A DNA stretch of 64,000 bases from Oscillospiraceae bacterium (lineage in GTDB: Bacteria > Bacillota > Clostridia > Oscillospirales > Oscillospiraceae): positions 124,001 through 188,000 of the forward strand of contig AP025582.1 of the NCBI GenBank assembly GCA_022846075.1, read 5' to 3'. The notes under the pieces are model-generated. The model ran no database searches. It had not been told where the DNA came from and was given only the letters and a program-made list of their open reading frames with translations. Made by a program: the position numbers and the translations under genes. Of the stretch, positions 49,464 to 58,075 are shown piece by piece; position 1 is the stretch's first letter, and each line of letters starts with the position of its first letter.

Positions 49464-50510
49464 ATGAAATGGGACGTGACGCCCTACCGGGATACGGCCA
49501 TGGACTACGCGAGGGCCCTGCTGGGCCAGGACAGCCCCAGCGGCTTCACCGGGAAGGCGGTGGAGACGGCGGAGGGGCTGGCCCGGGACATGGGCTATGA
49601 GACCCGGCGGAGCAACAAGGGGAACCTGACCATCCTGGTCCCCGGCCGGGAGAACACCAGGAAGGTGGGGCTCTGCGCCCACGTGGATACCCTGGGGCTC
49701 ATGGTCCGCTCCGTCACCGACGGGGGGATGCTGATGATCACCCCCGTGGGCGGCCCCCTGCTGCCCACTTTGGACGGGGAGTACTGCCGGATCTATACCA
49801 GGTCCGGCAAGGTGTACACCGGCACCATCCTCTCCCTCTCCCCCGCCGCCCACGTCCAGGACGACGCCGCCACCCGGCCCCGGGACGAGAAGAACATGGC
49901 GGTGCGGGTGGACGAGCTGGTCCACACGAGGGAGGAGGTCCGGGTTCTGGGTATCGGCGCCGGGGACTTCGTCTGCTACGACCCCAAGACGGTGGTCACC
50001 CCCTCCGGCTTTCTCAAGTCCCGCTTCCTGGACGACAAGGCCAGCGCCGCCTGCCTCCTCACCGCTCTGCGGATCATGGCCGACCGGGGGGAGAAGCCCC
50101 GGTACGACACCGAAATCACCTTCACCGTCTACGAGGAGGTGGGCCACGGCGGGGCCACCTTCTCCGAGGACCTGGAGGAGCTGCTGGCGGTGGATATGGG
50201 CTGCATTGGGGAGGACCTGTCCTGCACCGAGGAGCAGGTCTCCATCTGCGCCAAGGACAACATGGGGCCCTACGACTACGGCATGGTCTCCCGCCTGATC
50301 GCCCTGGCGGAGGGGGCGGGGGTGGACCACGCCGTGGACATCTACCCCCACTACTCCTCCGACGCGGCGGTGTGCTGGAAGGCGGGGCGGGACACCCGCT
50401 GCGCCCTGATCGGCCCCGGCGTCCACGCCTCCCACGGCATGGAGCGCACCCATTGGAAGGGCCTGAAGGCCACCGTGGAGCTCATCGGGCTGTACCTGGA
50501 GTGTGAATGA
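49464..50510 (+). CDS. M42 family aminopeptidase
   Basis: Dinuclear metal aminopeptidase of 348 aa (PepA/FrvX/TET group), forming large cytoplasmic cages that trim peptides. Ligands and catalytic residues are seen in VGLCAHVDTLGLMV (His, Asp), SRFLDDKASAACLL (bridging Asp), TVYEEVGHGGATF (Glu pair), VDMGCIG (Asp) and the C-terminal HASHGMERTH (His). I start at the Met at 49464, with AAGGAGG 8 bp ahead, rather than the Met 30 codons upstream, which runs through the divergent promoter region. Confidence 0.93.
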   Translation: MKWDVTPYRDTAMDYARALLGQDSPSGFTGKAVETAEGLARDMGYETRRSNKGNLTILVPGRENTRKVGLCAHVDTLGLMVRSVTDGGMLMITPVGGPLLPTLDGEYCRIYTRSGKVYTGTILSLSPAAHVQDDAATRPRDEKNMAVRVDELVHTREEVRVLGIGAGDFVCYDPKTVVTPSGFLKSRFLDDKASAACLLTALRIMADRGEKPRYDTEITFTVYEEVGHGGATFSEDLEELLAVDMGCIGEDLSCTEEQVSICAKDNMGPYDYGMVSRLIALAEGAGVDHAVDIYPHYSSDAAVCWKAGRDTRCALIGPGVHASHGMERTHWKGLKATVELIGLYLECE

Positions 50511-50560
50511 CCGCCCGGTCCCTGGGAAAAGATGCCCGGGGAAAAATATTTCCCATAACA

Positions 50561-50589
50561 TTGTCACCCGCCCGCTGATTTGATATAAT
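50561..50589 (+). promoter_or_regulatory. Promoter of the recJ-relA unit
   Basis: TTGTCA and TATAAT with a 17-bp spacer lie ~40 bp before the recJ start. It is the only strong promoter signal in this gap. Confidence 0.82.
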
Positions 50590-50628
50590 AAAAGATAATT
50601 TGTTCAATTCGGAGGGCGGGATAAGCCC

Positions 50629-52695
50629 ATGAAGTACAGACAATGGAATGAGCTGGCCCCAGGCCGGGAGGACGCGCCTCTCCGCCGGGCCGGCATCCCT
50701 GCCCTGTGCGCCAAGGTCTTGGCGGCCAGGGGATGGGGCGATGGGGAGGAGGCCCGGCGTTTTCTGCTGGAGGAGCCCCCTCTCCATGATCCCCTGTCCA
50801 TGGCGGACATGGACAGGGCGGCGGGCCGACTGCGGCGGGCCCTGGAGCGGGGGGAGGTCATCGCCGTCTACGGGGACTACGACGTGGACGGCATCACCGC
50901 CACCTGCCTTTTGACGGATTTTCTCCGGGCGGAGGGGGGGACGGTCCTCCCCTACATCCCCAACCGGCTGGAGGAGGGCTACGGCCTCAACCGGGGGGCG
51001 GTGGAAAAGCTGGCGGAGCAGGGGGCCGGAGTGGTGGTCACCGTGGACTGCGGCATCACCGCCGTGGAAGAGGCGGCCTTCGCCGCCGGGCTGGGGCTGG
51101 AGGTCATCATCACCGACCACCACGAGTGCAAGGAGGTCCTCCCCGCCGCGGCGGCGGTGGTGGACCCCCACCGGCCGGACTGCCCCTACCCCTTCAAGTG
51201 CCTGGCGGGGGTGGGCGTGGCCCTCAAGCTGTGCATGGCCCTGGCGGGGCCGGAGCGGGAAAACGAGCTGCTGGACCGGTATGCCGACCTCTGCGCCCTG
51301 GGCACCGTGGCCGACGTGATGGAGCTCACCGGCGAGAACCGCACCATCGTCCGCCGGGGCCTCACCGCCCTCTCCCGCACCGCCCGGCCCGGCCTGCGGG
51401 CGCTGCTGCGGGAGGCGGGGGCCGAGGGCAAGGCCCTCTCCTCCATCTCCATCGGCTACACCCTGGCCCCCCGGGTCAACGCCGCCGGCCGCATGGGACG
51501 GGCGGAGGTGGCCGAGGAGCTCCTTCTCACGTCCGATCCCGCCCGGGCCGAGGCGCTGGCCAAGGAGCTGTGCGAGCTCAACCACCAGCGCCAGGAGTTG
51601 GAGCGGGATATCTTCGACCAGTGCGACCTGCTGGTGGACGCCCTCCCCGCCGGGGAGCGGGACGCCCTGGTTTTGGCCGGTGACACCTGGCACCAGGGAG
51701 TGGTGGGCATCGTGGCCTCCCGCCTGACGGAGAAGTACGCCGTGCCCGCCTTCATGATCTGTCTCCAGGACGGCAGGGGCAAGGGCTCCTGCCGCTCTTA
51801 CGGCGGGCTGAATCTTTTCGCCCTGCTGGAGGGGTGCGGGGACCTGCTGGAGTCCTACGGCGGCCACGAGCTGGCGGCGGGCTTCACCATTCTGGAAGAG
51901 CATATCCCCGCCTTCCGCGCCCGGGTCAACGACCTGGCACGGCAGGCCCGGAACCAGGCCGAGCCGGTTACCGTCCTGACGGTGGACTGCGTCCTGCCCG
52001 ACGCCTCCCTGCTGACCCAGGCGGAGGTGGAGGGCCTGTCTCTCCTGGAGCCCTACGGCCCCGGCAACCAAAAACCGGTGTTCCGTCTGGACGGCTGCAC
52101 GGTGGCGGGTCTGACCCAGGTGGGAAATGGGAAACATATGAAATTGAAGCTGTCGGTCTCCGGGGGGCACCTGGACGCCATCTTCTTCTCCGCCACGATG
52201 GCGGAGGCGGGGATCAACCCGGGGGACCGGGTGGACGTGTGCTTCTACCCTCAGATCAACGAGTACCGGGGCTGGCGCAATGTCCAGCTCCAGGTCTGTG
52301 ACCTCCGCCCCGCCCGCACCAGGGCCCAGGCGGAGGAGGAATTGTTCCGGCGGCTCATGGAGGGGGAGGCCCTCTCCCGCTCGGAGGCGGCCGCCCTCCT
52401 GCCCAGCCGGCAGGAGTTTGCCAACCTGTGGCGCTACCTGCGCTCCCGCCGGGGGGAGGGCTGCATCGAGGAGACCGCCCAGCGTTTGGCCCGGAACGTG
52501 GCCCGGTCCTGCGGCCTCCGGGAGACCTTCATGCGCACCGAGGTGTGCCTGGCCGTCTTTCACGACCGGGGCCTTATCCGGGTGGAGCGGGCCACCGACC
52601 ACCTGCGCATCCAGATCCGGGACACCGTAGGCAAGGTGGACCTGGAGAGCAGTGAACTCATGCGCCAGCTTCGCCGGCTGGCGGACCGATCCTGA
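50629..52695 (+). CDS. recJ: Single-stranded-DNA-specific exonuclease RecJ
   Basis: 5'-3' exonuclease on single-stranded DNA used in recombination and mismatch repair (688 aa). DHH-phosphoesterase motifs are VIAVYGDYDVDGITATCLL, VVTVDCGITAVEEA and VIITDHHECKEVLPAA. The DHHA1 domain has SCRSYGGLNLFALLEGCGDL and GGHELAAGFTI. An OB-fold and a C-terminal extension (ELFRRLMEGEALSRSEAAAL) follow, as in Firmicutes RecJ. The start at 50629 has GGAGGGCGGG upstream. It is 15 bp before relA, so the two are one transcript, as in many Firmicutes. Confidence 0.95.
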   Translation: MKYRQWNELAPGREDAPLRRAGIPALCAKVLAARGWGDGEEARRFLLEEPPLHDPLSMADMDRAAGRLRRALERGEVIAVYGDYDVDGITATCLLTDFLRAEGGTVLPYIPNRLEEGYGLNRGAVEKLAEQGAGVVVTVDCGITAVEEAAFAAGLGLEVIITDHHECKEVLPAAAAVVDPHRPDCPYPFKCLAGVGVALKLCMALAGPERENELLDRYADLCALGTVADVMELTGENRTIVRRGLTALSRTARPGLRALLREAGAEGKALSSISIGYTLAPRVNAAGRMGRAEVAEELLLTSDPARAEALAKELCELNHQRQELERDIFDQCDLLVDALPAGERDALVLAGDTWHQGVVGIVASRLTEKYAVPAFMICLQDGRGKGSCRSYGGLNLFALLEGCGDLLESYGGHELAAGFTILEEHIPAFRARVNDLARQARNQAEPVTVLTVDCVLPDASLLTQAEVEGLSLLEPYGPGNQKPVFRLDGCTVAGLTQVGNGKHMKLKLSVSGGHLDAIFFSATMAEAGINPGDRVDVCFYPQINEYRGWRNVQLQVCDLRPARTRAQAEEELFRRLMEGEALSRSEAAALLPSRQEFANLWRYLRSRRGEGCIEETAQRLARNVARSCGLRETFMRTEVCLAVFHDRGLIRVERATDHLRIQIRDTVGKVDLESSELMRQLRRLADRS

Positions 52696-52710
52696 AAGGA
52701 GGGAGAACGT

Positions 52711-54951
52711 ATGGATCCGATTTTAGAGCGCTATCAGGCGTTGGAGGACAAGATCAAAGCCTATAACCCGGCCCTGGACACAGGACGGCTCTTCGACGCG
52801 TTCTCCTTCGCCGACAACGCCCACTCCGGGCAGCTTCGGAAGGACGGCACCCCCTATATCACCCACCCCCTGGCGGTGGCCGAGATCGTGGCCGACCTGG
52901 AGCTGGACACCGACTCCATCATCGCCGCCCTCCTCCATGACACCATCGAGGACACCGGCGTCACCCACGAGGAGATTGCCAAGCGGTTCTCCCCGGCGGT
53001 GGCCGACCTGGTGGAGGGGGTCACCAAGCTGACCCGGGTCCAGTACGTCTCCAAGGAAGAGGAGCAGATGGAGAATCTCCGGAAGATGCTCATGGCCATG
53101 GCCAAGGACATCCGGGTGATTTTGATCAAGATCTGCGACCGGCTCCACAACATGCGCACCATGGAGTACCAGTCCGCCCGCAAGCAGCGGGAAAAGGCCC
53201 TGGAGACCATGGAGATCTACGCCCCCATCGCCCACCGTCTCGGTATGCAGCGCATCAAGTGGGAGCTGGAGGACACCTCCCTAAAGTACCTGGACCCCAT
53301 CGGCTACCAGGAGATCGCCGACGAGCTGGCGGCCCGCTCCTCCGCCCACGAGGAGTTTCTGGCGGGGATCCAAAGGCGCATCCAGGGCCGCATGGACGAG
53401 GAGAACATCACCTGCCAGGTCTACGGCCGGGTGAAGCACATCTACTCCATCTACCGCAAGATGTACGCCCAGAACAAGACCCTGGACGAGATCTTCGACC
53501 TCTACGCCTTCCGGGTCATCGTGGCCGACGTGCCCACCTGCTACTACGTCCTGGGCTGTATCCACGATATGTTCAACCCGGTGCTGGGCCGGTTCAAGGA
53601 CTATATCTCTACCCCCAAGCCCAACGGCTACCAGTCCCTCCACACCACCGTCATCGGCCGGGAGGGCCTGCCCTTCGAGGTGCAGATCCGCACCCAGGAG
53701 ATGCACAACACCGCTGAATACGGCATCGCCGCCCACTGGAAATACAAGCAGGGCATGGCCAACAACGCCCTGGGCACCGAGGAGGCCTTCGAGTGGGTCC
53801 GCAAGCTGCTGGAGAGCCAGCAGGACGCCGACCCCGACGAGTTCGTCCGCACCCTCAAGGTGGACCTCTTCGCCGACGAGGTATTCGTCTTTACCCCCCA
53901 GGGGGACGTGAAGAGCCTCCCCGCGGGGGCCACCCCCATCGACTTCGCCTACTCCATCCACTCCGCCGTGGGCAACCACATGACGGGGGCCAAGGTCAAC
54001 GGCCGCATCGTCCCCTTCGAGACCCAGCTCAAGTCCGGCGACATCGTGGAGGTCATCACTTCCAAATCCGCCCACGGCCCCAGCCGGGACTGGCTCAAGC
54101 TGTGCAAGTCCAACGAGGCCCGCAACAAGATCCGCCAGTGGTTCAAAAAGGAGCGCCGGGAGGAGAACATCGCCACCGGACGATCCCTCTTCGAGTCCGA
54201 GCTTAAGCACCAGGGCATGACCCTGGCGGAGGTCACCGCCGAGGAGGCGCTGCCCGCCCTGCTGAAAAAGGTCCGCTTCAGCGCCCTGGATGAGCTCTAC
54301 AACGCCATCGGCTACGGCGGGGTCTCCGCCGTGAAGGTGGTGGCCCGAATGAAGGACGAGCTGGTCCGCATGGACAAATCCGTGGCCGACAAGGCCCAGG
54401 CGGAAAAGCTGGCCGCCGGAAACGGCGGTGTCATCATGCCCGCCTCCTCCGCAAACACCGCCGCCACCCTGAAGGAGGCCCCCCGCCGCCACTCCCAGTC
54501 GGGCATCATCGTGGAGGGGCTGGACAACTGTCTCGTCAAGTTCGCCAAGTGCTGCACCCCGGTGCCCGGGGACGCGGTGGTGGGCTTCATCACCCGGGGC
54601 TACGGCGTGTCCGTCCACCGGGCCGACTGTCCCAACGCCATGGAGGAGAACCGCAAGCCCGATGAGCTGGGCCGCTGGGTGAAGGTGGACTGGGTGGACG
54701 GGGACCTCTCCGGCTACCGCACCTCCCTGGAACTCTCCGCCAAGGACCGGGACGCCCTCACCCTGGACGTGGCCATGGCCCTTTCGGCGGCCAAGGTGAA
54801 GGTGACCAGCCTCTCGGCCAAGTCCATGCCCGACGGCTACGCCGTCATTTCGGTGGTGCTGGAGGTCAAGGACCGCGCCGAGCTCAACAACGTGATGAAC
54901 AAGCTGGGCCAGATCCAGAGCGTCTACCAGGTCAAGCGCTCCGCCGGCTAA
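52711..54951 (+). CDS. relA: Bifunctional (p)ppGpp synthetase/hydrolase RelA/SpoT
   Basis: Stringent-response enzyme of 746 aa that makes and degrades (p)ppGpp. Domains in order: HD hydrolase (HPLAVAEIVADLELDTDS, then LLHDTIEDTGVTHEEIAKRF), synthetase (YISTPKPNGYQSLHTTVIG), TGS (VFVFTPQGDVKSLPAGATPI), a helical/zinc-finger part with VKFAKCCTPVPGDAVVGFI, and a C-terminal ACT domain. An intact HD motif indicates that hydrolysis is retained. GAAAGGAGGGAGAACGT precedes the ATG. It is co-transcribed with recJ. Confidence 0.96.
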   Translation: MDPILERYQALEDKIKAYNPALDTGRLFDAFSFADNAHSGQLRKDGTPYITHPLAVAEIVADLELDTDSIIAALLHDTIEDTGVTHEEIAKRFSPAVADLVEGVTKLTRVQYVSKEEEQMENLRKMLMAMAKDIRVILIKICDRLHNMRTMEYQSARKQREKALETMEIYAPIAHRLGMQRIKWELEDTSLKYLDPIGYQEIADELAARSSAHEEFLAGIQRRIQGRMDEENITCQVYGRVKHIYSIYRKMYAQNKTLDEIFDLYAFRVIVADVPTCYYVLGCIHDMFNPVLGRFKDYISTPKPNGYQSLHTTVIGREGLPFEVQIRTQEMHNTAEYGIAAHWKYKQGMANNALGTEEAFEWVRKLLESQQDADPDEFVRTLKVDLFADEVFVFTPQGDVKSLPAGATPIDFAYSIHSAVGNHMTGAKVNGRIVPFETQLKSGDIVEVITSKSAHGPSRDWLKLCKSNEARNKIRQWFKKERREENIATGRSLFESELKHQGMTLAEVTAEEALPALLKKVRFSALDELYNAIGYGGVSAVKVVARMKDELVRMDKSVADKAQAEKLAAGNGGVIMPASSANTAATLKEAPRRHSQSGIIVEGLDNCLVKFAKCCTPVPGDAVVGFITRGYGVSVHRADCPNAMEENRKPDELGRWVKVDWVDGDLSGYRTSLELSAKDRDALTLDVAMALSAAKVKVTSLSAKSMPDGYAVISVVLEVKDRAELNNVMNKLGQIQSVYQVKRSAG

Positions 54952-55004
54952 ACGCCGCCCCTAAACGCCTTCCGGGAAAGCCGCCCAGGAAAATTGCCCC
55001 TAAG

Positions 55005-55060
55005 AGCCTTCCCCCAGGGGAAGGTGCCCCAGTCCGCAGACTGGGGCGGATGAGGGGAAC
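55005..55060. repeat. Palindromic intergenic repeat, copy 1
   Basis: AGCCTTCCCCCAGGGGAAGG followed by a variable hairpin (CCCCAGTCCGCAGACTGGGG) and GGATGAGGGGAAC. The same framework recurs at 56556-56695 and 58304-58497. It lies in the 210-bp gap after relA. The rest of that gap shows only AAAGAGGGG-type purine-rich repeats. Confidence 0.8.
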
Positions 55061-55161
55061 CCCTCGACAAGCAAAACCCCCACATAGAGAAAAAGAGGGG
55101 AACGTCTCGTGAAGCACCTCCCCCCAACGTAGAGAAGCAGAGAAAAAGAGGGAAACAAGAT

Positions 55162-55341
55162 ATGGATGAATACGAACTGACCGCCCGCCTCTCCGAGGCG
55201 TTTTCCCACGGAGAGACCCTCCGCCGCCAGGTCCGCCTCACGGCGGAGGAGGCCGGCTGGGCTCAGGCCCACTATCCCGCCACCCTCACCGAGCTGGGGG
55301 AGGGCTGGTACGACATGGAATTTCAGGGGGCGTATTGCTGA
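55162..55341 (+). CDS. Small hypothetical protein (59 aa) coupled to the ATP-grasp gene
   Basis: Short acidic protein of 59 aa reading MDEYELTARLSEAFSHGETL and later LTAEEAGWAQAHYPATLTEL, ending EFQGAYC. Its TGA overlaps the ATG of the ATP-grasp gene by one base (TGATG), and an AAAAGAGGGAAACAAGAT stretch precedes the start, so it looks translated and coupled. I recognise no family. It could be a partner subunit or simply a leader that drives translation of the ligase. Confidence 0.6.
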   Translation: MDEYELTARLSEAFSHGETLRRQVRLTAEEAGWAQAHYPATLTELGEGWYDMEFQGAYC

Positions 55342-56552
55342 TGGATCAGCCTTTTGTCCCGCTCCTGCTGGGGGCGGACATCAATGTATACTCCATGGCC
55401 CGGGCCTTTCACGAGGCCTATGGGGTCAAGACGGTGGCCTATGGCATGTACCCCTCGGGGCCCTGCTACGGCAGCGCCATCATCGACTACCGGGTCAGCG
55501 AGCGCAACGACGAGCCGGAGATCGTCCTGGAAAACGTCCGCCACGTGGCGGCGGAGTTTCCCGACAAAACGATCCTGCTCCTGGGCTGCGGGGACAACTA
55601 TCTCACGTCCATCGCCGCCAACCTGCCCAATTACCCCGCCAACGTGGTGGCCCCCTATGTCTCCCTGGAGCAGATGGAGGGCCTCATCCACAAGGAGCGG
55701 TTCTACGCCCTGTGCGACCAGTACGGCATCGACCACCCCAGGACCTTTGTCTATCAAAAGTCCATGGGCCACGACTTCACCCTGCCCTTCCCCGGCCCCT
55801 TCGCCGTGAAGCCCGCCGAGTCGGCCACCTACTGGGACCACCCCTTCGACACCCAGAAGAAGGCCTATATCCTCCAGACCAGGGAGGAGGTGGACGCCGT
55901 CATTGACGACATCTACGGCCACGGTTATGAGGATTCCCTCATCATCCAGGATTTCATCCCCGGCGGGGACGAGAACATGCGGGTCCTCACCTGCTACTCC
56001 GACGGTGCCGGCAAGGTCCGCCTCATGTGCCTGGGCCACGTCCTCCTGGAGGAGCACACCCGCCACGGCATCGGCAACCACGCCGTCATCATCACCGAGC
56101 CCAATGCCGAGCTGTGTGAGACCTTCCGCCGCTTCCTGGAGGATATCCACTTCGTGGGCTTTTCCAACTTCGACATCAAGTTCGACCCCCGGGACGGCAG
56201 CTACAAGGCCTTTGAGATCAACTGCCGCCAGGGCCGCAGCAACTACTACGTCACCGGCGCGGGCTATAACCTGGCCAGGTTCCTGGTGGAGGACCGGGTG
56301 TTCCACCAGGAACAGCCCTTGGTGGTGACGGAAAACCGCCACCTGTGGTGGGCCATCCCCAAGAAAGTGGCCTACGACTATATCCCCCAGGGCCTTCACC
56401 CGGAGATGAAGGCCCTGGAGAAGGCCGGGGCGGCGGTGAACCCCCTGTGGTACTCCGCCGACCACGCCCTGATGCACAAACTCCGGGTCTGGCGCATCCA
56501 GCGCCGCCAATACGGCTGGTACGCCTCCAGCATGGAAAAGCCCCAGGACTAA
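55341..56552 (+). CDS. ATP-grasp carboxylate-amine ligase (D-aspartate ligase-like)
   Basis: ATP-grasp enzyme of 403 aa that would join a carboxylate to an amine through an acyl-phosphate. Seen are an N-terminal pre-ATP-grasp domain (VPLLLGADINVYSMARAFHE), the lid/ATP-binding part (PFPGPFAVKPAESATYWDHP, SLIIQDFIPGGDENMRVLTC) and the metal-binding core FSNFDIKFDPRDGSYKAFEI followed by NCRQGRSNYY. D-aspartate ligase (Asl of Enterococcus faecium), which activates D-Asp for the peptidoglycan cross-bridge, has this layout and is encoded with an aspartate racemase; here an Asp/Glu racemase gene follows. The assignment is by analogy. The start at 55341 overlaps the preceding small gene. Confidence 0.78.
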   Translation: MDQPFVPLLLGADINVYSMARAFHEAYGVKTVAYGMYPSGPCYGSAIIDYRVSERNDEPEIVLENVRHVAAEFPDKTILLLGCGDNYLTSIAANLPNYPANVVAPYVSLEQMEGLIHKERFYALCDQYGIDHPRTFVYQKSMGHDFTLPFPGPFAVKPAESATYWDHPFDTQKKAYILQTREEVDAVIDDIYGHGYEDSLIIQDFIPGGDENMRVLTCYSDGAGKVRLMCLGHVLLEEHTRHGIGNHAVIITEPNAELCETFRRFLEDIHFVGFSNFDIKFDPRDGSYKAFEINCRQGRSNYYVTGAGYNLARFLVEDRVFHQEQPLVVTENRHLWWAIPKKVAYDYIPQGLHPEMKALEKAGAAVNPLWYSADHALMHKLRVWRIQRRQYGWYASSMEKPQD

Positions 56553-56555
56553 AAA

Positions 56556-56695
56556 AGCCTTCCCCTGGGGGAAGGTGGCACGGGCACCGCCCGTGACGGA
56601 TGAGGGGAACTGTGGACACGGAAAAGGCCCTGCAAAACGATAACCTCCCCTCATCAGTCTCGCTCCGCTCGCCAGCTTCCCCCAGGGGAAGCCTA
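56556..56695. repeat. Inverted pair of palindromic repeats (copies 2 and 3)
   Basis: Copy 2 (56556-56611) reads AGCCTTCCCCTGGGGGAAGG, variable GGCACGGGCACCGCCCGTGAC, then GGATGAGGGGAAC. Copy 3 (56644-56695) is the same framework on the other strand with CTGATGAGGGG at its end. About 32 bp lie between them. The pair follows the ATP-grasp gene stop by 4 bp and could act as a terminator. Confidence 0.8.
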
Positions 56696-56748
56696 TTTGC
56701 CAAGGGCTCCCCCTCCGGGGGAGCCACCCCAGGGTGCCCTCGCCCCCA

Positions 56749-56838
56749 GGGGCCTCTCTCGCCGCCTTCGGCGGCTCACCTTGTCTTGGCCCTTCGAGCC
56801 AATTCACCTTGTGTCAGCGTAGCTGACTGAGAGGCCCC
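56749..56838. repeat. 90-bp inverted-repeat element
   Basis: GGGGCCTCTC at 56749-56758 and its complement at 56829-56838 enclose a GCCGCCTTCGGCGGC hairpin and a TCAGCGTAGCTGA hairpin. It is part of a 345-bp intergenic region of stacked palindromes between the ligase and racemase genes. No gene is visible in the rest of the gap. Confidence 0.65.
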
Positions 56839-56897
56839 ACCCCATGTAGGGGCGGCTATCAGCCGCCCGCGCCTCTCCCCCCGAAAGGAGCCCCCAC

Positions 56898-57602
56898 ATG
56901 ACCAAAGGAAAGCTCGGCGTCCTGGGCGGCATGGGCCCCCAGGCCACCCAGATGTTCTACCAGCGGGTCCTGGACCGCACCGACGCCGAGCGGGACCAGG
57001 ATCACATCCCTACCCTGATTTTGAGCGACACCGCCATGCCCGACCGCACGGCGGCCATCCGCTCGGGGGACACCGCCGCCATCTACGCTCAGCTCCTGGC
57101 CGACGCCAGGGTGCTGGAACACTGGGGGGCGTCGGCCATCGCCATCCCCTGCAATACCTCCCACACCTTCGTCCCCCGCCTCCAGGGGGAGCTGACCGTT
57201 CCCATCCTCAATATGGTCACCGAGACCGCCGCCACCCTGAAAGCTCTGGGAGCGAGGCAGGTTGGCATCCTGGCCACCGACGGCACCGTCCAGATGGGCC
57301 TCTACCAGTCTGCCTGCGAGGCGGCGGGCCTCCGGGCCGTGACCCCGCCCCCGGACATCCAAAAGCTGGTCATGAGCGTCATCTACGACGAGATCAAGAA
57401 GGGGGAGAAGGGAAGCCGGGAGAAGTTCGCCGCCATCGACGACGCCCTCCGGGCCATGGGCTGTGACCGGGCGGTGCTGGCCTGCACCGAGCTGTCGGTC
57501 TACAAGGATTGGCACGGCCTGCCGGACTTCTATCTGGACGCCATGGACGTCCTGGCCCGGCGCAGTGTGGAGGTCTGCGGGTATCCCTTACGGAATGTGT
57601 AG
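56898..57602 (+). CDS. Aspartate/glutamate racemase family protein
   Basis: Cofactor-independent amino-acid racemase of 234 aa. The two catalytic cysteines are in AIAIPCNTSHTFVPRL and AVLACTELSVYKDW; the N-terminus KLGVLGGMGPQATQMFYQRV is typical of the aspartate racemase group. It interconverts L- and D-aspartate or -glutamate. Adjacent to a D-aspartate-ligase-like gene and upstream of a MurE-like gene, it probably supplies a D-amino acid for wall assembly. GAAAGGAGCCCCCAC precedes the ATG. Confidence 0.9.
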   Translation: MTKGKLGVLGGMGPQATQMFYQRVLDRTDAERDQDHIPTLILSDTAMPDRTAAIRSGDTAAIYAQLLADARVLEHWGASAIAIPCNTSHTFVPRLQGELTVPILNMVTETAATLKALGARQVGILATDGTVQMGLYQSACEAAGLRAVTPPPDIQKLVMSVIYDEIKKGEKGSREKFAAIDDALRAMGCDRAVLACTELSVYKDWHGLPDFYLDAMDVLARRSVEVCGYPLRNV

Positions 57603-57803
57603 CCCCAGCTTCACCAGGTAACGGAACAGGGCTAACTGCCGGTCAGTGATTTGATCCATAAATTCGCTGTAAAAGGCATTGAAAAGCTGTTCCTGCTCTG
57701 GGGAGAAGGTTTTAAAGAAGGCTTGGGCCGCCGGGGCGGGACGATTGACGGCGGGTAGGTTTTCATCGACAAGGTAGTAAATGGCGTCTATAATGTCAAA
57801 CAT
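57588..57803 (-). CDS. Small hypothetical protein (71 aa) divergent from an XRE regulator
   Basis: Protein of 71 aa (MFDIIDAIYYLVDENLPAVN, then TFSPEQEQLFNAFYSEFMDQ), mostly helical by appearance with no family I recognise. An AAGGGGG site lies 9 bp before its ATG, so it is likely real. Its end overlaps the 3' end of the racemase gene by 15 bp on the opposite strand. It forms a divergent pair with the XRE-type gene, and both are clearly lower in GC than the neighbours, which hints at a small acquired module. Confidence 0.65.
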   Translation of the reverse strand: MFDIIDAIYYLVDENLPAVNRPAPAAQAFFKTFSPEQEQLFNAFYSEFMDQITDRQLALFRYLVKLGLHIP

Positions 57804-57865
57804 AAAAGTATACCCCCTTGGAGATATTATACTATCTCCATACGGGTATAGTCAAGGGGATAAGC
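57804..57865. promoter_or_regulatory. Divergent control region of the small XRE pair
   Basis: A 62-bp AT-rich gap with the palindrome GGAGATA-TTATAC-TATCTCC in its middle and a TATACCCCC/GGGTATAG motif on its flanks. The position suits an operator bound by the adjacent XRE protein, but no full -35/-10 sets were resolved. Confidence 0.5.
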
Positions 57866-58075
57866 ATGGAAATTTTAGCAAAACGCATGCGCATTGTCCG
57901 GAAGGAACAACACTTGCGCCAAGAAATTGTGGCGGAGGCCCTTGGTGTGTCTATTAGTGCTTATCGCCGTTATGAATTAAATGAGCGGGAACCGATGGCG
58001 CCTTTTATTGAGGCGTTTGCTAAATATTTTAACGTTTCTGCGGATTATCTTTTGGGGCTTTCCGACGACCGTTGA
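57866..58075 (+). CDS. XRE-family helix-turn-helix regulator (69 aa)
   Basis: Compact DNA-binding protein consisting almost only of an XRE (Cro/CI) domain: EILAKRMRIVRKEQHLRQEI, VAEALGVSISAYRRYELNER and a C-terminus FAKYFNVSADYLLGLSDDR. I start at the Met at 57866 behind AAGGGGAT; the Met at 57818 would read through the divergent promoter. AT-rich codons set it apart from the surrounding GC-rich genes. It probably regulates the divergent 71-aa gene and itself. Confidence 0.88.
   Translation: MEILAKRMRIVRKEQHLRQEIVAEALGVSISAYRRYELNEREPMAPFIEAFAKYFNVSADYLLGLSDDR

Noticed and set aside
50482-52602. Long minus-strand open frame (about 700 codons) opposite recJ
   Set aside because: Shadow of recJ in the complementary frame; recJ has all its motifs and a consensus promoter.
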